Source of the DNA: Peptoniphilus_A harei_B
Lineage (GTDB): Bacteria > Bacillota > Clostridia > Tissierellales > Peptoniphilaceae
Direction of reading: 5' to 3'
Assembly: GCA_032560695.1 (NCBI GenBank)
Contig: JAWGHR010000009.1
Coordinates: 1 to 64,000 of the forward strand
DNA: 64,000 nucleotides
The notes below the pieces were generated by a model, which worked only from the letters and a program-made list of their open reading frames with translations, did no database searches and was not told where the DNA came from. Shown piece after piece: positions 25,277-33,548 of the stretch (position 1 is its first letter; each line of letters starts with the position of its first letter). A program made the position numbers and the translations under genes.

Positions 25277-26251
25277 ATGAAAAATTTAAAGAAAATGGTA
25301 AAAGTTATTGGTCTAGGTGCCCTTGCAGTTTCCCTTATTGGATGTGCAGGAGATAAGAAAGTAGAAAAAAGTGGAGAAAAAATAAAAGTTGGAGCTATTG
25401 AATATATCGAACATGTTTCTCTTGACAATGCCCTAAAGGGATTCCAAGACAGACTAAAAGAAGAAGGAATAGATGTAGAAATTGATGTTGAAAACTTGCA
25501 AGGAGATCAAGCTCTTGCCACAACTGTTCCTAAAAAATTTGAAGCTGAAGACTACAAATTAGTTTATGCTATTTCAACACCAGCTGCTCAAGGAGCAAAG
25601 ACTGCTCTTCCAGATAAAAATATTATTTATTCAGCAGTGACAGATCCAGTGGAAGCAGGCCTAATTGATTCTCCAGATAAAATTACAAATATCACTGGTG
25701 TAAATGATGCAGTTTCTGCAAAGGATCAACTTGAATCCTTCTTAAAAATTTATCCTGACATAAAAACTATAGGAACAATTTTTTCAACTAACGAAGCCAA
25801 TTCAAAGATACAAGTTGAAAGTTTGAAAAAGGCTTGTGATGAACTTGGTCTTACACTTGAAACTGTAGGTATAAATAATATCAATGACATTGGTCAAGCT
25901 CTTTCAACTTTAACTGGAAAGATCGATGCTTATTATGCCTTAACAGACAATACAGTTGCATCAGCTGGTCCAATTCTTGCGGAAAGTTTATTAAAAAATA
26001 AAGTTCCATCTCTTTCAGCAGAAGAAGGACAAGTATCAAAGGGACTTTTAATGAGTAAGGGCGTTGACTATTATGAACATGGACGTCAAGCAGGAGAAAT
26101 GGCAATAAAAATTTTAAAGGGAGAAGATATTAAGAATATTCACGCAGAAGACAACAAGACTTCTAAGAAAAAGATTAATGGAAAAACTGCTGAGGCTCTT
26201 GGTCTAGACCTAACAAATGAAAACCTAAAGGACGCAGAAATTTTAAAGTAA
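25277..26251 (+). CDS. TrpX-like aromatic amino acid ABC substrate-binding lipoprotein 1
   Basis: The 324-residue precursor has a signal peptide with lipobox LIGC and belongs to the ABC_sub_bind/TrpX family: YAISTPAAQGAKTAL, YSAVTDPVEAGLI, NITGVND and FSTNEANSKIQVESLKKA are typical. It closely resembles the second receptor at 26628, indicating tandem duplication. GGAGG upstream fixes ATG 25277 rather than TTG 25265. Its own promoter and T-box control it. TrpX proteins are predicted tryptophan/tyrosine receptors; the apparent Phe specifier here suggests phenylalanine or a related aromatic compound. Confidence 0.88.
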   Translation: MKNLKKMVKVIGLGALAVSLIGCAGDKKVEKSGEKIKVGAIEYIEHVSLDNALKGFQDRLKEEGIDVEIDVENLQGDQALATTVPKKFEAEDYKLVYAISTPAAQGAKTALPDKNIIYSAVTDPVEAGLIDSPDKITNITGVNDAVSAKDQLESFLKIYPDIKTIGTIFSTNEANSKIQVESLKKACDELGLTLETVGINNINDIGQALSTLTGKIDAYYALTDNTVASAGPILAESLLKNKVPSLSAEEGQVSKGLLMSKGVDYYEHGRQAGEMAIKILKGEDIKNIHAEDNKTSKKKINGKTAEALGLDLTNENLKDAEILK

Positions 26252-26316
26252 AATCTCACTGAAATAAGTAAAATAAAAATTAAATAAAAAATTTGGACGA
26301 ATTTATAAAAAAAGAC

Positions 26317-26345
26317 TTGACTTTGGTCTGCTAGCAGAATATACT
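26317..26345 (+). promoter_or_regulatory. Promoter of T-box 2
   Basis: TTGACT (26317-26322), 17-base spacer, TATACT (26340-26345), between the two receptor genes. Confidence 0.82.
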
Positions 26346-26351
26346 AAATGT

Positions 26352-26609
26352 AATTTAAATAAAGCGTTGAAAGAGAAAAAAGAATTTTTAGTGATTTTAA
26401 GAGAGTTGCCGGTTGGTGAGAGGCAATACACGGAAATTTAACATACACTCTAAAGCTTATTTGTTGAAGTTAGTAGGCAAGTACGGAAGCCACCGTTATC
26501 TTAGGCTAGAGGTTGTTTGACCTTAAATAGAGGTAATCTTTTAGATTATAAAATCGGGTGGTACCGCGAAGTCAGTCTTTCGTCCCAATGTGGATGAAAG
26601 GCTTTTTTT
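26352..26609 (+). promoter_or_regulatory. T-box riboswitch 2, apparent UAC (Tyr) specifier
   Basis: The architecture parallels T-box 1: AAGAGAG, GGTGAGAGG, then ACTCTAAAGC, with TAC at 26444-26446 in the specifier position. The T-box GGGTGGTACCGCG is at 26556-26568. The terminator AGTCTTTCGTCC (26574-26585) pairs with GGATGAAAGGCT (26592-26603), then T residues. It should respond to uncharged tRNA-Tyr and control the second receptor and probably the permease and ATPase genes. Confidence 0.88.
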
Positions 26610-26627
26610 ATTTTATGGAGGTTTTTT

Positions 26628-27617
26628 ATGAAATTTAGAAAGTTGTTTGTTTTACTTATGATGTCATTTGTCCTTGTGGCTTGTGGCAAGAGTGAAAATA
26701 GTGGAAATGTAAAAGAAGAAACTGCTACAGAAACTAGTGGCGGAAAAAAAGTCGGTGTAATTCAAATTGCTGACCACATTGCTCTTGAAAGGGCGAGAAA
26801 GGGTTTTGAAGATGAACTTAAAAAGACAAACCCTGATGTAGAAATTATTTCCAAGAATGCCAATGGAGACTTAACAGTTGTCCCATCAATTATTAAGTCC
26901 TTCCAAGACAAGAAAGTTGATTTAATTTACGCAATAGCAACACCAGCTGCCCAAGGAGCAAAGAATGGTGAAAAGGAAATTCCAATTATCTTTAACGCAG
27001 TTACAGATCCAGGATCTGCAGACCTTGTTAAGAATTTGGAAGAACCTGAAGGAAATATAACAGGAGTTTCTGATTACTTCTCAATAGAAGCTCAACTAGA
27101 AGAAATGATTAGCATCTTCCCAGACATTAAAAATATTGGAGTTATGTTCTCAACAAATGAAGCCAATTCAAAATTCCAAATTGAAGAACTAAAGAAGGCT
27201 GCAGAAGGTTTTGGACTTAATGTAGTGGAAGTTGGAGTAAACAACATTAACGATGTATCAACAGCTATAAAGACAATTGAACCAAAGATTGACATCTTCA
27301 TGGCAATCACAGACAACACAGTTTCATCTGCATCAACAATAATTGCAGAGTCACTAAAGGCTGCCAAGATTCCTTCCTTTGCATCAGAAGAAGGACCAGT
27401 TGAAAATGGAATTCTTGTAAGTGCAGGAGTTGACTATGTTGAACTTGGTATGAAGGCAGCAGGTATGGCAAGTGAAATCCTTGGAGGCAAGGAAGTTAAA
27501 GATGTTCCAGTTTTATTCTCAACTGAAACAAGTAAGGTTGTAAACAAGAAAACTGCTGAAGCCCTTGGTCTAGAAGATGATAAGAATTTAATGGATAATG
27601 CAAAAGTAGTTGAATAG
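26628..27617 (+). CDS. TrpX-like aromatic amino acid ABC substrate-binding lipoprotein 2
   Basis: The 329-residue precursor has lipobox LVAC and the same family blocks as receptor 1: YAIATPAAQGAKNGE, FNAVTDPGSADLV, NITGVSDYF, FSTNEANSKFQIEELKKA, then AITDNTVSSAS and FASEEGPVENGILVSAGVDY. TGGAGG precedes the ATG. Located after T-box 2 and 35 bases before the permease gene, it is the receptor transcribed with the membrane components. The specifier suggests tyrosine as ligand, which is inference. Confidence 0.88.
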   Translation: MKFRKLFVLLMMSFVLVACGKSENSGNVKEETATETSGGKKVGVIQIADHIALERARKGFEDELKKTNPDVEIISKNANGDLTVVPSIIKSFQDKKVDLIYAIATPAAQGAKNGEKEIPIIFNAVTDPGSADLVKNLEEPEGNITGVSDYFSIEAQLEEMISIFPDIKNIGVMFSTNEANSKFQIEELKKAAEGFGLNVVEVGVNNINDVSTAIKTIEPKIDIFMAITDNTVSSASTIIAESLKAAKIPSFASEEGPVENGILVSAGVDYVELGMKAAGMASEILGGKEVKDVPVLFSTETSKVVNKKTAEALGLEDDKNLMDNAKVVE

Positions 27618-27652
27618 ATGAAAAACATTTAAAACAAATTAGGAGGAGAAAG

Positions 27653-28537
27653 TTGAATTCAGTAATAATGGAATCCATTGTCATGGGACTTATATTTTCC
27701 ATATTGACAATAGGAGTCGTAATAACCTTTAAAATTTTAGATTTTCCTGACATGTCAGTGGAAGGGACTTTCCCACTAGGTGCCTTTGCCTTTGCAAAGA
27801 TGTTGACACTTGGCATGAACCCAATACTTGCTATGGTGGTTTCACTTGTGGCAGGAGGACTTGGAGGCTATATCACATATATTTTATTTAGGAAGTTTAA
27901 GATTCAAGCAATCTTATCAGGAATCCTAACAATGACATTTTTATATTCAGTGAATTTAAGAATTACTGGTACTCCAAATGTTACCTTCTTTGATTACAAG
28001 ACTGTATTTCAACTTTTTGAAAGCCTTCCTAAGATGTTGATTCTTGCAATAATAACACTTGTAATAAAATTAATTCTTGATTGGTTTTTAAAAACTGAAA
28101 AGGGCTACCTTCTTTTGGCAACAGGAGATAACGAAACTCTTGTTAAGTCCCTTGGCAAAAATCCAGACAAGTACATTGCAATTGGTCTTGTAATATCCAA
28201 CGCACTTGCAGCACTTGCTGGAGCATTGATGGCACAGTCCAATGGTTATGCAGACATAACAATGGGACAAGCCATAATAGTATCAGCACTTGCATCAGTT
28301 ATAATTGGTGATGCTTTCTTAAAGAACGCAAACTTTTTAAATAGAACAACAAGAGCTATAATCGGTGCAATAATTTACAGGATCATCTACGGAATTGCCC
28401 TTTACCTAGGACTTGCTCCAAGTGATTTAAAGGGAATAACTGCAATAATCGTAGTATTCTTTATAGTTTACAATGATGTTTCTCCAAAGGGATTATCTGT
28501 ATTAAAAGGAAAGAGGGAAGAAAATGCTAAGAATTAA
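27653..28537 (+). CDS. ABC transporter permease, TrpY-like
   Basis: The 294-residue hydrophobic protein with about eight membrane segments is of the branched-chain/LivH-like permease type seen in TrpXYZ systems (ILDFPDMSVEGTFPLGAFAF, AQSNGYADITMGQAIIVSALASVIIG). Translation starts at TTG 27653, supported by AGGAGG seven bases upstream and no ATG until residue 6. The ATPase gene overlaps its end by 14 bases. It presumably serves both upstream receptors. Confidence 0.88.
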   Translation: MNSVIMESIVMGLIFSILTIGVVITFKILDFPDMSVEGTFPLGAFAFAKMLTLGMNPILAMVVSLVAGGLGGYITYILFRKFKIQAILSGILTMTFLYSVNLRITGTPNVTFFDYKTVFQLFESLPKMLILAIITLVIKLILDWFLKTEKGYLLLATGDNETLVKSLGKNPDKYIAIGLVISNALAALAGALMAQSNGYADITMGQAIIVSALASVIIGDAFLKNANFLNRTTRAIIGAIIYRIIYGIALYLGLAPSDLKGITAIIVVFFIVYNDVSPKGLSVLKGKREENAKN

Positions 28538-29336
28538 AAATTTATCAAAAACTTTTTACAAGGGTATGGAAGAAGAAAATCAAATTTTTGATAATTTCTC
28601 CCTTGATATAGAAGAAAATAAGTGTGTTGCAATTTTGGGACCTAACGGTTGTGGCAAGTCTACACTTTTTAACATGATTTCAGGTTCACTTAACCCTGAC
28701 TCAGGAGAGATCATCCTGGGAGATGTGGACATTGCAAAATTATCTGAAGACAAGAGGGCAATAGATATAGGAAAGGTAAACCAAGACCCATCAAAGGGAG
28801 TTTGCCAAAGCCTAAATATTTTAGAAAATATGTCCATGGCCTTTAAGAAGGGTCACAAGTTTACATTTAAGAAACTAATCGACAAGAACAACAACGATGA
28901 AATTATAGAAAAGTTAAAATCTATTGACCTGGGACTTGAAAACAAATTAAAGACTCAAGTAAAATTCCTATCAGGTGGACAAAGACAATCACTGTCCTTA
29001 TTAATGGCAACTGTTAAGAGGCCGAAGATTCTTTTACTTGATGAACACACTGCAGCCCTTGACCCAAAGACTTCTAAGATAATAATGGATAAGACCAATG
29101 ACCTTATCAAGAAAGAAAAGATTACAACCCTAATGATTACTCACAACTTAAAAAATGCCATTGACTACTCAGACAGAATTATAATGCTAAATAAGGGCAA
29201 GGTTGTCTTAGATATTCTTCCAGGTGAAGTCACAGAAGAAGAACTAAATAGGATCTACAACGAAAAGATTGAAGAAGAAAACAATTTAGAAGTAGAAAAG
29301 CTTGCCAGAGTAAATCAAGTTGAAAGATTTGCATAA
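28524..29336 (+). CDS. ABC transporter ATPase, TrpZ-like
   Basis: The 270-residue ATPase has Walker A GPNGCGKST, signature FLSGGQRQSLSLL, Walker B LLLDEHTAALDPKT and H-loop MITHNLKNA. The Walker B segment carries His where most ABC proteins have Pro (DEH rather than DEP), a variant common in this transporter group. It completes the importer; no other ATPase is nearby on this strand. Confidence 0.9.
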   Translation: MLRIKNLSKTFYKGMEEENQIFDNFSLDIEENKCVAILGPNGCGKSTLFNMISGSLNPDSGEIILGDVDIAKLSEDKRAIDIGKVNQDPSKGVCQSLNILENMSMAFKKGHKFTFKKLIDKNNNDEIIEKLKSIDLGLENKLKTQVKFLSGGQRQSLSLLMATVKRPKILLLDEHTAALDPKTSKIIMDKTNDLIKKEKITTLMITHNLKNAIDYSDRIIMLNKGKVVLDILPGEVTEEELNRIYNEKIEEENNLEVEKLARVNQVERFA

Positions 29337-29359
29337 ATTTCATAAATAACATTAAAAAG

Positions 29360-29388
29360 TCCTACTCAAGAAAGAGTAGGATTTTTTG
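29360..29388 (+). terminator. Terminator of the aromatic amino acid importer operon
   Basis: TCCTACTC, loop AAGAAA, GAGTAGGA: a perfect 8-bp stem and six T residues. Confidence 0.92.
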
Positions 29389-29402
29389 TTTAATATAAAA
29401 TT

Positions 29403-30443
29403 TCATTTTAAAGTGAGGGTAAATTCGTCACCAATTGCTTGTTCTCCAGTAGGAATTTCTCTGTTGTCATAGCTGTTGACTGTCACTCTGTATAATTGGC
29501 ATTTTAGTGTTTTTATTTCATTTAAAAGTTCATCGGCAGTGACCTTGCTAGTGACTGGTGAAAAATATAGGTTGGATTTATTTTTCTCTGCTTCACGAGT
29601 TTCAAAGTAAACAAATCTGTCCTTGGAATCTCTTGCTTTTATTGAATAAATATATCCATCTTCGGTGTCAGGATAGGTCAGTACAATTTTTTGTGAAGCT
29701 GGGCTTGTAGTAAAGCTTTCAATGACAATGTTATTTGTATCTGGAATAGTAAAGTCCTTTGCTATAAGATTTTTATTCATTTTCATTTGTGACATATCTA
29801 TATTTGTTGAAAGACTAATTTTTTTCTTGTTTCCTAAAAACTCATCGAAGAAAAATTCTAAATTAACTTTGCCTTCTTTTGGCAAGGATTCTTCTAAATC
29901 ATATTTAAGAGTATAGACATTTACTTTTTTATCTTCAGGTAAAGTATATCCAGAGCCGCTAGAGCCAAGAATATTATTTTTTTTGCCATTAACTTTAAGT
30001 TCAGTTAAGTCAACTTCTTTAGAGAGCATTTTTTCTGATTCATTTAGGCTCAAAATAACTGTGTATAAATTATTATCTTCAATAATAAATTTATCAAAAA
30101 TATATTTTTTGCCATTTATTTCAAAAGCTTCGTTTAAATTTACGCTGTACTCATCAACTTCCCTTGATAGTCCCATGGCATCAGATAAAGTAATTTTAAA
30201 ATTACTTGCTAATTCTCTTGTCTTGGCAAAGACATAGCCACCGGATGTGTAATTTGTTATCCCCAAAACTAATATAAGAGATGCTGCTATTGCCACCACT
30301 TTTTTATTAAACTTATTTTTCTTGCTTTTTATTTTTAATGATCTCACAGTTCTTTTTAGATTTTCTCTTTCAAAATCATTAAGAGGAACTTCTTCGTATT
30401 CAATTTTCATGTCGTTTAACTCATCATAAATATTATTTTTCAT
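29403..30443 (-). CDS. DUF4179-type membrane anti-sigma factor
   Basis: The 346-residue protein has a short cytoplasmic N-terminus (about 1-46), one membrane helix (VVAIAASLILVLGI, about 48-62) and a large extracellular domain of DUF4179 type. It starts inside the 3' end of an ECF sigma gene, overlapping by 11 bases, the usual arrangement for a sigma factor and its inhibitor. The short cytosolic part would hold the sigma factor at the membrane until an envelope signal releases it. The signal is unknown. Confidence 0.8.
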   Translation of the reverse strand: MKNNIYDELNDMKIEYEEVPLNDFERENLKRTVRSLKIKSKKNKFNKKVVAIAASLILVLGITNYTSGGYVFAKTRELASNFKITLSDAMGLSREVDEYSVNLNEAFEINGKKYIFDKFIIEDNNLYTVILSLNESEKMLSKEVDLTELKVNGKKNNILGSSGSGYTLPEDKKVNVYTLKYDLEESLPKEGKVNLEFFFDEFLGNKKKISLSTNIDMSQMKMNKNLIAKDFTIPDTNNIVIESFTTSPASQKIVLTYPDTEDGYIYSIKARDSKDRFVYFETREAEKNKSNLYFSPVTSKVTADELLNEIKTLKCQLYRVTVNSYDNREIPTGEQAIGDEFTLTLK

Positions 30444-30954
30444 AAAAATTTTCCCTCCATTTTTTTAAAAAATTTCTTCCTCTGCTAACTTTTTTGTAGG
30501 CATTTGCTGTGGAAATATTTTGTTTAGATGCTGCCTCTTTATAGGAGAGCCCATGGATAAAAATATTTTCAAAAAGTTTTTTGTCTTCATCATTTAAAAG
30601 TGAAAGGACTTCTTCTATTTCTAGATTTGAAGTTAAATCTGAATCGACGATTTTTGAATCTTCATCTAGTCTAAGGCTTTCAAATTTAATTTCTTTTCTA
30701 AGGATATCTATGGCTCTATACTTTGCTACAAGGGCACACCAATTTTTAAAAGTAGACCTACTTGGGTCAAAGTATTGAATATTTTGCCATATACTTAAGA
30801 GAGCATCATTCATAGCTTCGTCCCAAAGGTTTGGATATTTCCAAAGTGTTTTTGAAATAACTCCCTTTAATATTTTTCCGTAATCTTCTATAAATATATA
30901 GAGGGCATCTTCATCTTTATTTTTTAGCCTTTCTATCAAGTCTTGATTATCCAT
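30433..30954 (-). CDS. ECF-type RNA polymerase sigma factor
   Basis: The 173-residue protein has sigma region 2 (IEDYGKILKGVISKTLWKY, then YFDPSRSTFKNWCALVAKYRAIDILRK) and region 4 (LSLLNDEDKKLFENIFIHGLSYKEAASKQNIS as helix-turn-helix). AAGGAGG precedes the ATG. It is the first gene of a two-gene unit with its anti-sigma factor. Target promoters are unknown; no clear duplicate of its own promoter was found in the window. Confidence 0.88.
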   Translation of the reverse strand: MDNQDLIERLKNKDEDALYIFIEDYGKILKGVISKTLWKYPNLWDEAMNDALLSIWQNIQYFDPSRSTFKNWCALVAKYRAIDILRKEIKFESLRLDEDSKIVDSDLTSNLEIEEVLSLLNDEDKKLFENIFIHGLSYKEAASKQNISTANAYKKVSRGRNFLKKWRENFYEK

Positions 30955-31043
30955 ATTTCCTCCTTCACTTATATATTCGTGATAGAGATAATAATTCTGA
31001 CAAATTTTTAAAATTAAAATTTATGAAAAATAATTTTGAGCAT

Positions 31044-31074
31044 AAAAAAACTATCCTGGTTACCCAAGATAGTT
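31044..31074 (-). terminator. Terminator of the ABC-2 permease gene
   Basis: AACTATCCTGG (31049-31059) pairs with CCAAGATAGTT (31064-31074) with one G-T pair; the minus-strand U tract matches A residues at 31044-31050. It is flanked by T residues on the other side too. Confidence 0.88.
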
Positions 31075-31081
31075 TTTAAAA

Positions 31082-31912
31082 TTAATATTTAAGTTCTTTA
31101 TTAGAATATATTGAGTAAGTCAATACTATCATCAAGATAAAGATCACTGCATTTGCTATTAGGCCAAATAGGTTTAGGTTTGCGCTTACAAAGCTATAAG
31201 GTCTAAAGGCTTCGTTAGGGAAGTAAGAAACTACCATAGCGAAGACATCGCCAATAACTTTTCCTACAATTGTAAGTAGAACAAGAAGGAATACAAAAAG
31301 TGCAGCTACTGCATCTTGGTGTAATGAAGACTTTGAAATTGCAGAGAAGAAAAATCCTATAGACATAAAGACAAGGCCAGAGCCAAGTAGTCCAACGAAA
31401 ATTTTTACTAGTCCTTCAATAATTTCAAAGCTTGTCACTTGTGGTGTGTCGCTTCCAAGAGAAGTTATTCCAAGTACAAGTCCAAAACTTGCAAGTGCCA
31501 TAATAATTAAGAATAAGATATAAATTAAAATATTTGCTGTGAACTTTCCAGTTACAATTTCTGATTTTGAAATTGGGTTTGAATAAATATATTCAATGTT
31601 ACCTGAAGATTGTTCCTTTGCAAGGGAGTTAGCTCCAAGTTGCATTGCAAATACAAAAATTAATATTGCAAGGTAGTGGTAAACTAGGGCAAGATAGTCG
31701 CCAATATTTACTATATCCATACCTTCATAAAATCCCAAAATATTTCTTGTTGGCTCGTTAAAACTTTCTAAAACTGAATTAAAGAGCGAATTCATTTGCG
31801 ACTCTGCAAGGAAGGGATAAAAGGCAAGCATAAGTCCCAGTAAAATTATTAGGACAATGGCCCAAGAAATCATCTTTGCAAAGTTTGATTTAAATTCCAT
31901 ATTAAATATCAT
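31082..31912 (-). CDS. ABC-2 type transporter permease
   Basis: The 276-residue protein has six membrane segments and the ABC-2 layout: an N-terminal helix, a large extracytoplasmic loop, the cytoplasmic motif LAKEQSSGNIEYIYSNPISKSEIVTGKF (gate and coupling helix region) and a C-terminal helix. AGGAGG lies six bases before the ATG at 31912. It overlaps the ATPase gene by 11 bases and must pair with it. Substrate is unknown; export of a drug, peptide or lipid is typical. Confidence 0.87.
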   Translation of the reverse strand: MIFNMEFKSNFAKMISWAIVLIILLGLMLAFYPFLAESQMNSLFNSVLESFNEPTRNILGFYEGMDIVNIGDYLALVYHYLAILIFVFAMQLGANSLAKEQSSGNIEYIYSNPISKSEIVTGKFTANILIYILFLIIMALASFGLVLGITSLGSDTPQVTSFEIIEGLVKIFVGLLGSGLVFMSIGFFFSAISKSSLHQDAVAALFVFLLVLLTIVGKVIGDVFAMVVSYFPNEAFRPYSFVSANLNLFGLIANAVIFILMIVLTYSIYSNKELKY

Positions 31913-33173
31913 CTTTGTCCTCCTTTAGCTTTGTTTCTTCACTTGCCTTGAAGACGCCTTCATTAGAGGTTTCAAATACTATTGTGTCAGGAGAAGATTT
32001 ATCTTCACTTGGAGCTTCTTCTACTGGAGTCACTTGAGGACTTTCTTCCCCAATAACTTTATTTGCATAGTCTTCGTCAACAAAAAGATTTGTCTTTGTG
32101 TTGTGAATTGTGTCTTTTTCCATTTCAGCTGCGCTGATGCCTTCAACACTATTGAAGTTGTTTTCAGCTTGATTTAGCTTAACAGTGGAATCACTTACTC
32201 CATTAATAGTATCTGCTTCTATAGTAGAAGTTTCTTCTAGTTTTATGTCCTTAGATTCCTGAGGAGTTTCAGTCTTTCTTCTTGGAAGTTTTGCATTTTC
32301 TCCCTTGTAGTAAGCTTCAACCTTGTCATTTAACTGTGCATCTTCAAGGACATAATTTTCTAGACCTTCTTCGTATATAACTTTTGAAAGCTCTGTAAGA
32401 GGACCGTCGAAGTAAAGGATAGTTTCGTCTTCTTCGTCCTTTATAATTCTTGCTCCAATGGAAGTAAAGTAATTTAAATTGCCCCTGTAGGTATCAATTT
32501 TTAGGACCTTATCTCCAGCTGCCTTTACATTGTTGTACTCGATGTCTTGAACCTTACCATCAGATAAGTAGGCGATACGAGTAGAATATTTTTTTGCCTC
32601 TCTTAGTGATTCAGAAAGTAGTAAAACTGTCAGGTTTTCTTGCTCATTTAATTTCTTTACATGAGAGAAGAGCCTGTCAATGTCTTTCTCTTCCAAAAAC
32701 TTAGAAGGATTGTCTAAGATTAAAAGTCTTGGCTTAATAACTAGGGCGTTAATAATAGCTAAGAGTTTTCTCTCTCTGTCTCTCAAATCACAAACCCTTA
32801 AGTTTGAATTAAACTCAAAATAATCACAGAGGATGTCAATGTCTTCTGTGTTAGATAGGTTGTGTGCGTTAAGTGTCTTCTTTAATAGTGCGAAGGACTT
32901 GATCTTTGAATCGAAGATCATATCTTCTGGCACTAGAGACACACTTTCTTTTATTTCTTTTGATTCTTTAAATGAATCCATATCATAAACCTTAATAGAT
33001 CCACTATTAGGCTTTAAAAATCCCATTATAATTCTTGCAAGAGTAGTCTTTCCAGATTTCTCAGTTCCAAGTAGGGAGAAGAATTCTCCTTCGAGGATTT
33101 CAAGATTTAATTTTTGTAAGACTTTATCTTTACCCTTGCCCTTTGTCAGGTCATTTATGACGATGGCACTCAT
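31902..33173 (-). CDS. ABC-2 transporter ATPase with degenerate catalytic motifs and acidic tail
   Basis: The 423-residue protein has an ABC ATPase domain at 1-210 with an intact Walker A (GTEKSGKTT, 36-44). The signature is CDLRDRERK instead of LSGGQ. Walker B reads LLILDNP, with N155 replacing the catalytic Glu. The switch region reads LLLSESL, with E188 where His is expected. After a second domain (about 210-305) comes a roughly 115-residue Glu/Ser/Thr-rich, probably disordered tail. Hydrolysis by this subunit is doubtful. ATG 33173 with AGAGGTG is preferred over the upstream in-frame 33248. Confidence 0.82.
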   Translation of the reverse strand: MSAIVINDLTKGKGKDKVLQKLNLEILEGEFFSLLGTEKSGKTTLARIIMGFLKPNSGSIKVYDMDSFKESKEIKESVSLVPEDMIFDSKIKSFALLKKTLNAHNLSNTEDIDILCDYFEFNSNLRVCDLRDRERKLLAIINALVIKPRLLILDNPSKFLEEKDIDRLFSHVKKLNEQENLTVLLLSESLREAKKYSTRIAYLSDGKVQDIEYNNVKAAGDKVLKIDTYRGNLNYFTSIGARIIKDEEDETILYFDGPLTELSKVIYEEGLENYVLEDAQLNDKVEAYYKGENAKLPRRKTETPQESKDIKLEETSTIEADTINGVSDSTVKLNQAENNFNSVEGISAAEMEKDTIHNTKTNLFVDEDYANKVIGEESPQVTPVEEAPSEDKSSPDTIVFETSNEGVFKASEETKLKEDKDDI

Positions 33174-33307
33174 ACTATTCACCTCTTTAATAATTGATAA
33201 ACTCATTATACAATAAAAAATATTTAAATAAAAGATTAGGGGCCCCATCTTAGCTAAATAATAGAAAAGATTAGACCAAAATCCTTTTAATTTTAATTTT
33301 TTTGAGT

Positions 33308-33487
33308 GATATAAGTTTATAAGCTAGTAAAAATTTATGACTTTATAGGAAGTTGCGACTTAATAAAAAGCTAGGACTTAATAATTTTTTATAGCCTTGT
33401 AATAAGTCAGGACTTAATAAATATTTAGGACTTTACAAAAACTTATGACTTAATAAAAATTTTACAAGTTGTAGGCTAAGACTGATT
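33308..33487 (+). repeat. Degenerate 18-bp tandem repeat array, about 10 units
   Basis: Units end in a GACTT-like box, with a consensus roughly AATAAAAANNTAGGACTT. Box ends fall at 33343, 33361, 33379, 33398, 33415, 33433, 33451, 33470 and 33487: eight steps totalling 144 bases, so the period is 18.0 although single units vary from 17 to 19. Two less regular units extend to the left. Units differ in sequence, and no conserved frame or spacer pattern was seen. Confidence 0.75.
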
Positions 33488-33515
33488 AAAATAAAATGAC
33501 TAAAAAAGTGGCTTG

Positions 33516-33524
33516 TGATATAAT
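33516..33524 (+). promoter_or_regulatory. Extended -10 promoter of ychF
   Basis: TGATATAAT, 25 bases before the start codon and just after the repeat array. Confidence 0.55.
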
Positions 33525-33548
33525 TTTACTTTGAATGGAGGTTTTTAA

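Larger units (their letters stand above)
33174..33548 (+). other. Noncoding spacer of 375 bases
   Basis: This gap between divergent genes has no convincing coding frame. It holds the 18-bp-period repeat array (33308-33487) and an extended -10 promoter for ychF at 33516-33524 (TGATATAAT). The promoter of the minus-strand ATPase gene is not obvious. Confidence 0.6.

Noticed and set aside
24988..26609. Tryptophan T-boxes upstream of trpX-like genes
   Set aside because: TGG does not occupy the specifier position before ACTCT in either leader; TTC and TAC do.
33308..33487. CRISPR array
   Set aside because: The 18-base units are contiguous and degenerate, without identical repeats or spacers, and there are no cas genes.
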